Assembly (NCBI GenBank): GCA_038251325.1
Contig: JBBSBL010000004.1
Span: forward strand, 25,386 to 89,385
Length of the DNA stretch: 64,000 nt
DNA from: JBBSBL01 sp038251325
GTDB lineage: Bacteria; Actinomycetota; Thermoleophilia; Solirubrobacterales; Solirubrobacteraceae
Direction: 5' to 3'
How positions within the stretch are numbered: the first letter of the stretch is position 1; each line of letters starts with the position of its first letter. The notes under the pieces are model-generated. The model was not told where the DNA came from. It worked only from the letters and a program-made list of their open reading frames with translations, and ran no database searches. A program made the translations under genes and the position numbers. Below, piece by piece: positions 34,034 to 43,558 of this stretch.

Positions 34034-36595
34034 ATGGCCGAACCGACGTCAGCGGTCGCCAAGTCCGCACCCCTTCCCTCGTCCAGCGCGGTCGCGCGGG
34101 CCGAAGCCTTCACGCGCGAGCGCTTCGTCCACCCGGGCGAGGAGCGGGCGGACGCGCTGGCGGCCGGGACGCCGCGGCGACGAGCGCTCGACGACGCCCT
34201 CGCCGAGATCGAGGCCGGCGCGTCGGTGCCGTCGGTCGCCTGGCGGCGACTGTGGTCGCTCCTCCTCGGCCTCGAGCGCACGCTCTCCGACGAGGAACCC
34301 AAGCTCGCCGACGGCACCGTGCTCTCGGCCCATCAGGTGGACGCGCTCTCCGGCACGCTCACCGCGCTGCTCGCCGAGGCGCTGCGCTCTGGGAGCGCGA
34401 ACGGCGCGTCGGCCAACGGCGCCGCCGGTGCCGCGCCCACCGCGCTCGCCTCCCCGGCGATCCCGGGGGAGGAGGAGATCGACGAGGTCCTCGGCGAGGA
34501 CGAGGAACCGGTCGACTGGGTCGACGAGGTGCCCGAGGACGAGGACGACGGGGAGGCGGCGACCGAGGTCCTCGAGGACCCGAACGCCTACAAGCGCTTC
34601 TGGTTCGAGCACGCGACCGGCGCCGGCAAGACGGTCGCCGCGCTGGGCTTCGTCGAGGCCTCGCGCACGGGCGGGGTCCTGATCCTCACCCACCGCCGCA
34701 ACCTCGTCGACCAGTTCGAGGGCGAGCTGCGCGACCGCGGCTACGCGAAGCGCATCGCGCCCGCGCTGCTCGCCGGGGACGACCCGGCCGACGGGCCGGT
34801 CACGGTGGAGACCTACCAGTGGTTCGTGCGCAACGCCGGGAAGGTCTCCGACGCCTACACGATCGTCATCTGCGACGAGGCGCACACCGCGCTCGGCGAG
34901 AAGACCTCGGCCTCGATCCGCGCCTGGACCGGCCCGGTGTTCATCGGCATGACGGCGACCGGCGCGCTCATCGCGCGGCACGTCACCGACCTCTTCCCGA
35001 CCCAGACCTCCCGCTTCGACCTCGCCCAGGCGGCGCGCCGCGGGGTCATCTCCCCGCTGCGCTGCATCCGGATCCCGCCCGGCCCGGGCGTGCGGACGAT
35101 CGCCAAGGTGCCGCTGCGCCGCGGAGAGGTGGACACGGAGTTCGACCAGGAGATGCTGGCCGAGCTGCTCGACCAGCAGCCGTTCAACCTCGCCATCGCC
35201 GACCTCTACAAGACGCGCTTCAACGGCGTGCCGGGGGTCGTCTACGCCGCCGGGGTGCGCCACGCCTACAACGTCGCGGAGGCGTTCCGCGACCTCGGGC
35301 TCAAGGCGCAGGGGGTCTCCGGGGAGACGCCGAAGCGCGAGCTCGCGCGGATCCTCGCGGACTACGAGCGGGGCGAGATCGACGTCCTCGTCAACGCCCA
35401 GCTCCTGGCGGAGGGTTGGAACTCCCCCCGCGCCACCGTCTGCATGCACCTGGCCCCGACGGCGTCGAAGCGGATCTACCAGCAGCGGGTCGGGCGCGTC
35501 ACCCGCCGCCAGCCGGGCAAGGAGGCGGGGATCGTCATCGACTTCGTCCACCCGGCGACGAAGCACGACGACCCCGTCGTCACCCTCCACTCGCTGCTCG
35601 ACCGCGACGTCTACCGCGGTGGCGCGATCGTCGTGGGGCCGGTGCGGCGCGGGCGCGGGCGCCGCGTCCGGGTCGAGCGCCGGGTCCTCCCGGTCACCCC
35701 CGATCCCGACCGTCGCGCCGAGGTCTTCGAGCGCGAGCTGTGGCGGATCGCCGTCGACCACCTCGACTACGGCGAGCAGCACGTGTGGGCGGCGCTCGCC
35801 GGCGCGCGCGTGCAGCCCAATGGCTGGCGCCGCGCGAAGGCGATGCTCCACTTCGACCGCCAGGGGGAGCTGCGCCGCCGCTTCCTGCTCACCGCGGTGC
35901 AGCGCAACAAGAACGCCCAGCTGCGGGTCCGTGCCCTGGGGGAGATCGCCGCCGCGCGGGACGCCGAGGCCTTCGACCTCGCGATCGACATCGTCGGGAC
36001 CTGGCCGCGCGACGAGCGCCGCGAGGGCACCCGGGTGATGCTCCAGGCGCTCGCCGAGCGCCGCATCGGACGCCGCGACCAGGCCAACGCCTGGATCTGG
36101 CGGCTCGCCGAGTACACCCGCGAGGTCCACGAGGAGTACGCAGTCCAGCGCTGGCCCGAGACCAAGCGCCTGCTCGGACTGCTCGTCAACTCCTCCGGCG
36201 CCGCCCACGCCCGCAACGCGCGACGCCTCGTCCACGCCGCGCGCAAGCAGGACCGCCGCCTGTCGGCCGCGCTGCTTGCCGCCGCGCTCGCCCACACGCC
36301 CGAGGCCGAGGAGGCGCTGCGCGGCGCGCGGACCCGGATGGCGCGCAAGCCCTCCGCGCTGGCCCGGGAGCTGCTGCGGAACTTTCCCAAGGGCAAGCGC
36401 GGCGGCCGCGGCTCGCGGCGCCGGCGCAAGGGCGGGGCGAAAGCCGAGGGCGGGGGCGGCCAGGCGGCGGCGGTGGCCGCCCGGACCGTCGCGACCGAGT
36501 CGCCGAGCGACGAGGTCCTCACCGAAGCGCTCGCCGACGTGGTCGACGAGTCCTCAGCCGGCGTCGAGGACGACGCCGACGCCGAACGCGACTGA
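34034..36595 (+). CDS. Superfamily 2 DEAH-type helicase with extra N- and C-terminal regions
   Basis: 853 residues. Residues ~1-130 are a helical domain, ~150-185 a strongly acidic linker. The helicase core (~190-540) has motif I EHATGAGKTVAAL, motif II CDEAHTAL, motif III GMTATGAL, motif V-like AEGWNSPRATV and motif VI YQQRVGRVTRR. The remaining ~300 residues are helix-rich, HEAT-like in texture (LRVRALGEIAAARDAEAF), and end in a Lys/Arg/Gly patch and an acidic tail. The layout resembles SSL2/RAD25-type or restriction-like translocases, but no nuclease or methylase is near. DNA or RNA substrate unknown. Confidence 0.88.
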   Translation: MAEPTSAVAKSAPLPSSSAVARAEAFTRERFVHPGEERADALAAGTPRRRALDDALAEIEAGASVPSVAWRRLWSLLLGLERTLSDEEPKLADGTVLSAHQVDALSGTLTALLAEALRSGSANGASANGAAGAAPTALASPAIPGEEEIDEVLGEDEEPVDWVDEVPEDEDDGEAATEVLEDPNAYKRFWFEHATGAGKTVAALGFVEASRTGGVLILTHRRNLVDQFEGELRDRGYAKRIAPALLAGDDPADGPVTVETYQWFVRNAGKVSDAYTIVICDEAHTALGEKTSASIRAWTGPVFIGMTATGALIARHVTDLFPTQTSRFDLAQAARRGVISPLRCIRIPPGPGVRTIAKVPLRRGEVDTEFDQEMLAELLDQQPFNLAIADLYKTRFNGVPGVVYAAGVRHAYNVAEAFRDLGLKAQGVSGETPKRELARILADYERGEIDVLVNAQLLAEGWNSPRATVCMHLAPTASKRIYQQRVGRVTRRQPGKEAGIVIDFVHPATKHDDPVVTLHSLLDRDVYRGGAIVVGPVRRGRGRRVRVERRVLPVTPDPDRRAEVFERELWRIAVDHLDYGEQHVWAALAGARVQPNGWRRAKAMLHFDRQGELRRRFLLTAVQRNKNAQLRVRALGEIAAARDAEAFDLAIDIVGTWPRDERREGTRVMLQALAERRIGRRDQANAWIWRLAEYTREVHEEYAVQRWPETKRLLGLLVNSSGAAHARNARRLVHAARKQDRRLSAALLAAALAHTPEAEEALRGARTRMARKPSALARELLRNFPKGKRGGRGSRRRRKGGAKAEGGGGQAAAVAARTVATESPSDEVLTEALADVVDESSAGVEDDADAERD

Positions 36596-36618
36596 GTCGA
36601 CGTCTCCGAACGAGGCGC

Positions 36619-36637
36619 TCACCTCGCTCCGAGGTGA
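36619..36637. terminator. Putative bidirectional terminator between helicase and birA
   Basis: TCACCTCG-ctc-CGAGGTGA, a perfect 8-bp stem with a three-base loop, placed 24 bp after the helicase stop and overlapping the birA stop codon. Convergent placement suits a shared terminator; no T-run is present. Confidence 0.45.
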
Positions 36638-37320
36638 ACCTCGCCCGCCTCGAGCGCTCGTCGCCTCCCGTCGCCTTCCACGACCACGAGCCGCCCCTCG
36701 CCATCCACCCCTGACGCGATTCCGGTGCCGCCGGCCCAGGTGACCTCCGCGCCCGCCAGGGCGTCGCGGGCGCGGAAGGCGTCGAGGATCTCACCGTCGC
36801 CGGCCCGGAGGCGGACGGCCAGGCGCTCGAGCAGGGCGGCCAGCACCGACTCGACTTCACCCGGCGCCCGTCCCAGCCCGCCGGCACTCTCGCGCAGCTC
36901 GTCGGGCAGGTCCGCGATGCGCACCGCGACGTTGATCCCGATGCCGAGCACCGCCCAGCCCTCCTGCGGGCGCCCCTCGGCGAGGACGCCCGCGACCTTG
37001 CGCCCGCCGAGCAGCACGTCGTTGGGCCACTTCAGCCGGGCGTCCGGCCCGATTGCCTCGGCGACGGCCACGCCCGCGGTGAGCGGCAGCAGGCGCGGCG
37101 GCTCGCGCAGGACGAGGGAGCAGAGCAGCGCGCGGCCGGGCGGCGCGCTCCACGTGCGGCCCTGACGGCCCCGGCCCGCGGTCTGCCCGGCGGCGGTGAC
37201 GAGCGTCCCGTGCGGCGCGCCCGCGGCGGCGAGCGCCCGGGCGTGATCGCTCGTCGACGCCGTGCGGCGGAGGTGGAGGCGCGGGGCGCCGAGGGCCGCG
37301 GGCGGTGCGTCGGCGGTCAC
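36619..37320 (-). CDS. birA: Biotin--[acetyl-CoA-carboxylase] ligase
   Basis: 233 residues. BirA activates biotin with ATP and transfers it to carboxylase carrier proteins. The biotin/AMP site is visible: TAGRGRQGRTW, LKWPNDVLLGGRKVAGVL and GIGINV. It lacks the N-terminal helix-turn-helix of repressor-type BirA, so it is a group I, enzyme-only ligase. The GTG overlaps the SAM-hydrolase stop by 4 bp, making birA the last gene of the tetrapyrrole-cofactor operon. Confidence 0.95.
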   Translation of the reverse strand: MTADAPPAALGAPRLHLRRTASTSDHARALAAAGAPHGTLVTAAGQTAGRGRQGRTWSAPPGRALLCSLVLREPPRLLPLTAGVAVAEAIGPDARLKWPNDVLLGGRKVAGVLAEGRPQEGWAVLGIGINVAVRIADLPDELRESAGGLGRAPGEVESVLAALLERLAVRLRAGDGEILDAFRARDALAGAEVTWAGGTGIASGVDGEGRLVVVEGDGRRRALEAGEVHLGAR

Positions 37321-38132
37321 GCCGGCACGAGCCGCAGCTCGTCATCGGGCTCCAGCCCGAGCCGCTCGGCGGCGCTGCCGCGGTTCACGGCGAGCGCGAG
37401 CAGGCGGGCGGCGTCCTCGTAGAGCACGAGCGCGCCGGGCTCGGCGTCGGCGAAGGTGCGGGCCAGGCGTGCGGTGGCCGCCTCGCGTCCGTCGCGCTCG
37501 ACGCGCACCTCGTGCCCGACGCCCACGCCCCAGGCCGCGGCGTCCTCGTGCCCGGCGTCGAGCGACGCGTTGCCGAAGAGGTCGAGCGTGAGGACGTGCG
37601 CGACGAGCGCCGCGCCGTCCCGCCGCGGTCGCGGGAGGTCGAGGGCGGTGAGCTCGGCCGGATCGAGCGGCTCGCCGGCGGCGGCGAGCTCCTCGCCGGC
37701 CGCGAGGCGCGCGGCGACCGGCGCGAACAGGTCGCGGCCGTGGAACGTCGCGGACACCGGCTCCAGGCGCCAGGGCGAGCGGGCGATCTCGGCGGCCTCG
37801 ACCACGCCGCCGGCGTCGTTCGCGGCCAGTGCGAGCAGGCCGTTGTCGGGCCCGACCAGCAGCCGCCCGTCGGCGCAGCGCAGCGCGACCGCCCGCCGGG
37901 CGCCACCGACCTCGGGGTCGACCACCGCGAGGTGGACCCCGGCCGGCGCGTAGGGAAGGGCGGAGCGCAGCACCAGGGCGCCGCGCCGCACGTCGTGGCG
38001 CGGCACGCCGTGGGTGAGGTCGACGACCCGCGCCGCGGGGCACAGGCGCGCGATGACGCTGTGGACCACCCCGACCCACGCGTCCTCGAGGCCGTAGTCG
38101 GAGAGGAACGTGATGATCGGCGGGCCGTCCAT
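37317..38132 (-). CDS. SAM hydroxide adenosyltransferase (DUF62 family)
   Basis: 271 residues. This family, related to fluorinase/chlorinase, hydrolyses S-adenosylmethionine to adenosine and methionine. The N-terminal ITFLSDYGLEDAWVG with its catalytic Asp, VVDPEVGG, VGPDNGLL and the C-terminal FGNASLD motifs are present; no halogenase-specific insertion is seen. Its ATG shares one base with the cobA-hemD stop. In this operon it could trim SAM left from methylation of uroporphyrinogen III, which is inference. Confidence 0.92.
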   Translation of the reverse strand: MDGPPIITFLSDYGLEDAWVGVVHSVIARLCPAARVVDLTHGVPRHDVRRGALVLRSALPYAPAGVHLAVVDPEVGGARRAVALRCADGRLLVGPDNGLLALAANDAGGVVEAAEIARSPWRLEPVSATFHGRDLFAPVAARLAAGEELAAAGEPLDPAELTALDLPRPRRDGAALVAHVLTLDLFGNASLDAGHEDAAAWGVGVGHEVRVERDGREAATARLARTFADAEPGALVLYEDAARLLALAVNRGSAAERLGLEPDDELRLVPA

Positions 38133-39628
38133 CAGGCGCCCGCGTCCGCGACGAGCGCCGCCAGCAGCCCGTCGATGTCGTGGCGCGCGGCCTCGACGTG
38201 CGGCTCGAGGCCGTGCTCGCGCAGCGTCGCGCTCGTCACCGGGCCGATCGAGACGAGCCGCGGCCCGTCGCCCCTCGCGGGGTGCAGGGCCTCGGCGCCG
38301 CCGATCGCCTCGAGCAGGAAGCGCACGGTCGAGGAGGAGGTGAACGTGACGTAGTCGGCGCCGGTGGTCGTCGCGACCGCATCGGGCGAGAGCGGCTCGG
38401 CCACGGTCTCGTACAGGGCGACGACATCGACCTCGGCGCCCCGCTCGCGCAGCGCGTCGGGCAGCACGTCGCGGGCGTCGCGGGCGCGCGCGACGAGCGC
38501 GCGCCCCACCGGCACCGCGGCGAGCGCCTCGACCAGCGCCTCGGCGACGAAGCGCTCGGGCACGACATCGGCGGCGACGCCGCGCTGCGCCAGCTCGCGC
38601 GCGGTGCCGGGGCCGATCGCCGCGACGGTGGCCCCGTGAAGGCTGCGCGCGTCGCGCCCGCCCGCCGCGAGGCGGTCGAAGAGCAGCCGCACGCCGTTCG
38701 GGCTCGTGAGGCAGACGAGGTCGTAGGAGGCCGGGTCGAGCGGGACGCCGGAGTCGAGCGGCACGATCCGGATCGCCGGCGTCTCGAGCGCCTCGGCGCC
38801 GAGCCCGCGCAGCCGGGTCGCGAGGCCGCTGGCCTGCGCCCGCGCACGGGTGACGGCCACGCGACGCCCGGCCAGGGGGCGCGCCTCGAACCAGGAGCCG
38901 AGCTCCGCGCGCAGTGCCGCCACCGGCCCGACGAGCGTGATCGACGGCGGCCGGACCCCGGCCGCGACGGCGTCCTCGGCGATCGTCGCGAGCGTGCCCA
39001 GCACCGTCCGCTGCCCCGGCAGCGTGCCGCGCTCGACGACCGCGGCCGGCTCGTCGGGCGGACGACCGCCGTCCACGAGCGCCGCGGCGATCCCCGGCAG
39101 CCGCTTCACCCCCATGTAGAAGACCAGCGTGCCCGGGAAGCGGGCGAGCGCGGGCCAGTCGAGCGCCGTCTCGGGCTTGTCCGGATCCTCGTGGCCGGTG
39201 ACGAGGGCGACGGCGCTCGCGCGGTCCCGGTGGGTCACGGGGATGCCGGCGTAGGAGGGCGCGGCGATCCCGGCGGTGATGCCGGGCACGACCTCGAACG
39301 GGATGCCGGCGGCGCGGAGCACCTCCGCCTCCTCGCCGCCGCGCCCGAAGACGAACGGGTCTCCGCCCTTGAGGCGCACCACGAGGCGTCCCGCCCGGGC
39401 GTGTTCCACGAGCAGCCCGTCGATCTCGGCCTGCGGAGTGGACGGCCCGCCGCCCTCCTTGCCGACGTAGAGGAGCGTCGCGTCCTCGCGGGCTCCGTCG
39501 AGCGCGCCGGGCGGGATGAGGCGGTCGTGGACGATCACGTCGGCCGTCGCGATGAGCTCGAGCGCGCGCGCGGTGAGGAGCCCGGGATCTCCCGGCCCCG
39601 CTCCGACGAGATGGACGGTCCCCGTCAC
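38132..39628 (-). CDS. cobA-hemD: Fused uroporphyrinogen-III C-methyltransferase / uroporphyrinogen-III synthase
   Basis: 498 residues. Residues ~1-245 are the SAM-dependent methyltransferase that makes precorrin-2: VHLVGAGPGDPGLLT, VGKEGGGPSTPQ, RLKGGDPFVFGRGGEE and the GIPVTHRD region. Residues ~250-498 are HemD, which closes hydroxymethylbilane to uroporphyrinogen III: VAVTRARAQASGL, FTSSSTVRFLLE. The fusion is common in Gram-positive bacteria. GTG start overlapping the hemC stop by 4 bp. Confidence 0.96.
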   Translation of the reverse strand: MTGTVHLVGAGPGDPGLLTARALELIATADVIVHDRLIPPGALDGAREDATLLYVGKEGGGPSTPQAEIDGLLVEHARAGRLVVRLKGGDPFVFGRGGEEAEVLRAAGIPFEVVPGITAGIAAPSYAGIPVTHRDRASAVALVTGHEDPDKPETALDWPALARFPGTLVFYMGVKRLPGIAAALVDGGRPPDEPAAVVERGTLPGQRTVLGTLATIAEDAVAAGVRPPSITLVGPVAALRAELGSWFEARPLAGRRVAVTRARAQASGLATRLRGLGAEALETPAIRIVPLDSGVPLDPASYDLVCLTSPNGVRLLFDRLAAGGRDARSLHGATVAAIGPGTARELAQRGVAADVVPERFVAEALVEALAAVPVGRALVARARDARDVLPDALRERGAEVDVVALYETVAEPLSPDAVATTTGADYVTFTSSSTVRFLLEAIGGAEALHPARGDGPRLVSIGPVTSATLREHGLEPHVEAARHDIDGLLAALVADAGA

Positions 39629-40548
39629 GCGCCGACCGCGGCGCCGTCGGGCAAGGCCGCCGGGGGCGGACCGCCGAGCGCCTCGGCGGCCGCCAGCAGC
39701 TCCCCGGCGCCGGCGGCCCGCAGGCGCTCGGCGACGGCCGCGCCCAGACCGCCGGGGTCCGACGCCGGGCCGCGCAGCACGTCGCGCACCCAGGCCGAGC
39801 CGTCCGGCAGCCCGACGAACGCCCGCAGCTCCAGCTCTCCTTCGGCGGTGGGCGACGCGTGGGCGCCCAGCGGCGTGTGGCAGCCGGCCCCCAGCGCGGC
39901 GGCCACGGCGCGCTCGGCCTTCACGGCGGCCCCGGCGCGGGCGTCCGCGACGCCGGCCGCGGCGCCGAGCGCGCGCCCGTCGCCCGCGCGGGCCTCGAGC
40001 AGCAGCGCGCCCTGTCCCGGCGCCGGGGTCATGGTGTCGAGGTCGGCGACGCCGCCCACGGCGTCCGCGCGCCCGAGCCGGCGCAGGCCGGCCAGCGCGA
40101 GCACGATCGCGTCGCACGCCCCGTCGGCGAGCTTGGCCAGCCGCGTGTCGACGTTGCCGTGCAGCGCGACCACCGAGGCGTCCTCGCGCAGGGCCCGGAT
40201 CTGCGCGGCGCGGCGCAGGCTGCTCGTGCCCACGCGCGCCCCGGCCGGGAGCGCCGCGGGCGACGCCGCGCCGCACAGCGCGTCGCGCGGGTCCTCGCGG
40301 CCCGGCACGCCGGCCAGCACGAGCCCCTCGGCGATCTCGCCCGGGACGTCCTTGGCGGAGTGCACGGCGAGGTCGATCTCCCCGGCGAGCAGCGCCGCCT
40401 CGAGGCCGCCGACCCAGCGGGACTTGTCCGCGGCGTCCGGCGGCTCCGCGCGGACGAGCACGATCTCGACCTCGCCGTCGAGCCGTTCGGCCACCCATCG
40501 CGCCTGGGCCAGCGCGAGCGCGCTGCCGCGCGTGCCCAGCCGCAGCAC
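39625..40548 (-). CDS. hemC: Porphobilinogen deaminase (hydroxymethylbilane synthase)
   Basis: 307 residues. HemC joins four porphobilinogens. LRLGTRGSALALAQARWV opens the protein, HSAKDVPGEI carries the catalytic Asp, GTSSLRRAAQI the substrate arginines, and GAGCHTPLGA the Cys that binds the dipyrromethane cofactor. The loop that usually contains Gly-Gly-Lys-Gly reads KSRWVGGLE, a variation. The GTG is 7 bp after the hemA stop. Confidence 0.95.
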   Translation of the reverse strand: MLRLGTRGSALALAQARWVAERLDGEVEIVLVRAEPPDAADKSRWVGGLEAALLAGEIDLAVHSAKDVPGEIAEGLVLAGVPGREDPRDALCGAASPAALPAGARVGTSSLRRAAQIRALREDASVVALHGNVDTRLAKLADGACDAIVLALAGLRRLGRADAVGGVADLDTMTPAPGQGALLLEARAGDGRALGAAAGVADARAGAAVKAERAVAAALGAGCHTPLGAHASPTAEGELELRAFVGLPDGSAWVRDVLRGPASDPGGLGAAVAERLRAAGAGELLAAAEALGGPPPAALPDGAAVGA

Positions 40549-40555
40549 GCCGGCC

Positions 40556-41899
40556 TCAGCGGCCGCGGGACTCCGCGCGGCGCGGGAGCGGATGCACCTC
40601 GGCCGGCTCGCCTTCGGCCGTCGCCGGCGCGGCCTCGTCGTCGAGGCCGAAGAGCTCGCGCAGCAGCTCGATCCGCCCGTGCGCGCGGCCGTCGTCGCGA
40701 CGCTTGAGGTGGAGGGTCGGATCGTGCAGGAGCCGGGTCGCCACGGCGCGGGCCATGGCCGCGGCCCGGTCGCGGTCGCGCGGCGACGCGCTCTCCCAGC
40801 GGCCGGCGTTCTCCTCGACCACGCCCTCGGCGATCGCCCGCCCGTGCGCCTGGAGCGCGGAGACGGTGGGGAGCACGTCGAGTGATCCGAGCCAACCGGC
40901 GAACACCTGGATCTCCTCCTCGACGATCTCCACCGCGTGCTCCGCCTCGGCCTCGCGGACCGAGCGGTTGCGGCGCACGACGGCCTCGAGGTCATCGATG
41001 TCGCGCAGGGTCACGCCGGGCAGGCCGCGGCACTCGGCCTCGACGTCGCGCGGCACCGCGAGGTCGATGAGCAGCAGCGGGCGCCCCGCGCGGCGGCGCA
41101 TGACCAGGGCGAGCTCCTCGGCGGTGACGATCGGGTGGGGCGAGGACGTCGCCGCGACGACGATGTCCGCGCGCTCCAGCTCGTCGGGCAGGTGCTCGAG
41201 GCGCACCGCCTCGCCGCCGAAGCGGGAGGCCAGCGCCAGCGCCCGGTCACGCCGGCGGTTGGCGACGAAGATCGTCGTCACGCCTCGCTCGGCGAGCGCC
41301 CGGGCCGCGAGCTCGCTCGTCTCGCCGGCGCCGAGGACGACGACGTGGCGGTCGGCGAGGTCGCCGAGCACGTCCCGCGCGAGCGCGACTGCGACGCTCG
41401 AGATGCTGAGGTGCCGCTCGCCGATCGCCGTCTCGGTGCGCACGCGCTTCCCGGTGGCGATCGCCGCGTGGAAGAGGCGGTTGAGCAGCGGGCCGGTGGA
41501 GCCGGCGGCCAAGGCGCCCTCGTAGGCGCGCTTGACCTGGCCCAGCACCTCCGTCTCGCCGACGATCATCGACTCCAGCCCGGAACTGACCCGGTAGAGG
41601 TGGCGAGCGGCGTCGCAGTTGCGCAACGCGTAGATCGACGGCGCGAGCTCGGTGGGCCGGATACCGCCGCGGCGCGCGAGCATCCCGAGCGCCGCGGTCT
41701 CCGCGGCCACGGGATCGGCGGCGACGAGGTACACCTCGGTGCGGTTGCACGTCGAGATCGCAACGGCCTCGTCGACGTCCGCGCCGGCCACGATGTCCCC
41801 GAGGAACGCCTCGGAGGGCCCGGCGGGCAGCGCGAGGCGCTCGCGAAGCTCGACCGGCGCGGTCTTGTGCGAGACCCCGAGGGCGAGGACCTCGCTCAC
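40556..41899 (-). CDS. hemA: Glutamyl-tRNA reductase
   Basis: 447 residues. HemA reduces Glu-tRNA to glutamate-1-semialdehyde, the entry to C5-pathway heme synthesis. LGVSHKTAPVELRERLA, the catalytic Cys in ISTCNRTEVY, the NADPH site VVLGAGETSELAA and a C-terminal dimerisation helix are present. The GTG overlaps the stop of the small membrane protein by 4 bp. Confidence 0.97.
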   Translation of the reverse strand: MSEVLALGVSHKTAPVELRERLALPAGPSEAFLGDIVAGADVDEAVAISTCNRTEVYLVAADPVAAETAALGMLARRGGIRPTELAPSIYALRNCDAARHLYRVSSGLESMIVGETEVLGQVKRAYEGALAAGSTGPLLNRLFHAAIATGKRVRTETAIGERHLSISSVAVALARDVLGDLADRHVVVLGAGETSELAARALAERGVTTIFVANRRRDRALALASRFGGEAVRLEHLPDELERADIVVAATSSPHPIVTAEELALVMRRRAGRPLLLIDLAVPRDVEAECRGLPGVTLRDIDDLEAVVRRNRSVREAEAEHAVEIVEEEIQVFAGWLGSLDVLPTVSALQAHGRAIAEGVVEENAGRWESASPRDRDRAAAMARAVATRLLHDPTLHLKRRDDGRAHGRIELLRELFGLDDEAAPATAEGEPAEVHPLPRRAESRGR

Positions 41900-42123
41900 A
41901 CGACCTCCCGCTCGGCGGACGGCTCGGGCGCGGCGGGGTCGGCAGGCGACGCTTCCTGCGCCCGCTCGCGCGCGTCGAGCTCGGCGTGCAGCTCGGTCAC
42001 GTCGCGCTCGAAGCGCTGGAGCTTCACGGCCATGATCGCGACGTAGATCAGGACCAGCGCGAAGAAGACGACGTAGGCGCCCGCGACGTAGGACCCCGCC
42101 TCGTCCAGCGGCAGCGCGGGCAT
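41896..42123 (-). CDS. ccmD: Small single-helix membrane protein, CcmD candidate
   Basis: 75 residues: one membrane helix at about 11-33 (YVAGAYVVFFALVLIYVAI), then a charged helix and an acidic, Pro/Ala-rich tail. Size, topology and position right after ccmC match CcmD, which helps release holo-CcmE from CcmABC. Sequence identity in this family is low, so the call rests mostly on context. ATG and the ccmC stop share one base. Confidence 0.7.
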   Translation of the reverse strand: MPALPLDEAGSYVAGAYVVFFALVLIYVAIMAVKLQRFERDVTELHAELDARERAQEASPADPAAPEPSAEREVV

Positions 42124-42878
42124 CAGTCGGCCGCCGCGGCCGACTGGGTGAGGCGCGGCGCAGCGCTGCGCCCGGCGGGGACCAGGTCCTCGTCCTCGCC
42201 GGTCAGCCGCCGGCGCAGCGCCCGGAGCTGGAAGCTCGCGTTCTTCGCCGCCATCTCGTACTTCCAGAGTGTCACGAAGAGCAGCACCATGCCGACCAGC
42301 GCGACGAGGAAGGTCAGGCGCATCGAGCCGGGCAGCGAGCCGCCGGTGGTGCCCAGCACCCGCGGGTGGGTGAACTGCTCGGCCAGCCGGACGGCGACGA
42401 AGTTCATCGGCACGAAGGCGCCGGCGACGATCGCGAACACGCTGGCGTAGCGCGCCTGCTTCTCGGGGTCCTCGATCGAGAAGCGCAGTGGCTGGTAACA
42501 GGCGTAGAGCAGGAAGACGACGAGGAACGAGACGAGCACCGGCTCGTCCCACACCCACCAGTGGCCCCACGACGCCCGCGCCCAGATCGACCCGGTGACC
42601 AGCACGCCGACGGCGAGCACGAGCGAGAGGTGGATGGCCACGTAGCTGCGCAGGTCGTGGCGGCGGTCCCCGGTGCGCAGGTACTGGATCGCGAAGATCC
42701 CGCCCGCGACGAACCCGCAGAGCGCCACGATCCCCATCGGCACGTGGACGTAGAAGATCTTCTGGACGAAGCCCTGGTCGGCGTCGTTGGGCGCATAGAA
42801 GAAGACCAGCGCGAAGGCGGCGGTCAGGATCGCGACGGTGGCGAGGGAGAGCCCCCGGAGCCCCTTGCCGTAGGTCAT
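42123..42878 (-). CDS. ccmC: Heme exporter permease CcmC
   Basis: 251 residues, six membrane helices. The tryptophan-rich heme-handling motif WGHWWVWDEPV lies between helices three and four, flanked by the conserved histidines (FYVHVPMG, YVAIHLSLV). CcmC passes heme to the chaperone CcmE for cytochrome c maturation. No ccmE, ccmF or ccmH is in the window. It lies 5 bp after ccmB. Confidence 0.95.
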   Translation of the reverse strand: MTYGKGLRGLSLATVAILTAAFALVFFYAPNDADQGFVQKIFYVHVPMGIVALCGFVAGGIFAIQYLRTGDRRHDLRSYVAIHLSLVLAVGVLVTGSIWARASWGHWWVWDEPVLVSFLVVFLLYACYQPLRFSIEDPEKQARYASVFAIVAGAFVPMNFVAVRLAEQFTHPRVLGTTGGSLPGSMRLTFLVALVGMVLLFVTLWKYEMAAKNASFQLRALRRRLTGEDEDLVPAGRSAAPRLTQSAAAAD

Positions 42879-42883
42879 CGGGG

Positions 42884-43558
42884 TCAGTCCTCCAGCAGGA
42901 AGTCGAAGACGGCGTAGGCCAACAGGCCGAAGGTCAGATCGTACAGCGCGAGCACCACCAGCCACGTGCCATCCATCGCCTCGGCGCCCCCGGAGGCGAA
43001 GAGTGGCGCGGTGGAGCGCGCCGCGCCGATCAGCGCCGGGACGAGCAGGGGCAGGGCGATGAGCGGGACGATGAGGTCCCGGATCCGCGTCTGGACGGCC
43101 AGGGCGGAGACGAAGGTGCCGACGATCGCGAGGCCCGCGTTGGCCAGCGCGAGGATGCCGATCAGCTCGGGCAGCGCCTGGCCGAGCGGCGGCTGGAGGA
43201 GGAAGAGGGCGTAGGCCGGCACCGCGACGACCTCGACGAGGCAGAGGTAGGCGAAGAGTCCGGCGGCCTTGGCCACGAGCATCGCGGTCCGGTCGACGGG
43301 CGCGAGGAGGAAGGCGTCGAAGCCGCCCTGGTCGCGCTCGGGGAGGAAGAGCCGGTTGACTCCGAGCATGGCGGCGAAGAGCAGCGTGACCCACAGGACG
43401 CCCGACGCGAGGTCCCCGCTCACGCCGACCCGCCGGAGCCCGAAGTGGAAGACGACGAACGTCGTGATCGAGAAGAGCGCCATCGCCGGCACCGACTCCT
43501 TCGCCCGCAGCTCCACGAGCAGGTCCTTGCGCAGGATCGCGGCGGCGGTGCGCAGCAT
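42884..43558 (-). CDS. ccmB: Heme exporter permease CcmB
   Basis: 224 residues, six membrane helices. AAAILRKDLLVELRAKES and LPERDQGGFDAFLLAPVDR match CcmB, the membrane partner of CcmA in the ATPase that drives release of holo-CcmE. The ATG shares one base with the ccmA stop. Confidence 0.94.
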   Translation of the reverse strand: MLRTAAAILRKDLLVELRAKESVPAMALFSITTFVVFHFGLRRVGVSGDLASGVLWVTLLFAAMLGVNRLFLPERDQGGFDAFLLAPVDRTAMLVAKAAGLFAYLCLVEVVAVPAYALFLLQPPLGQALPELIGILALANAGLAIVGTFVSALAVQTRIRDLIVPLIALPLLVPALIGAARSTAPLFASGGAEAMDGTWLVVLALYDLTFGLLAYAVFDFLLED

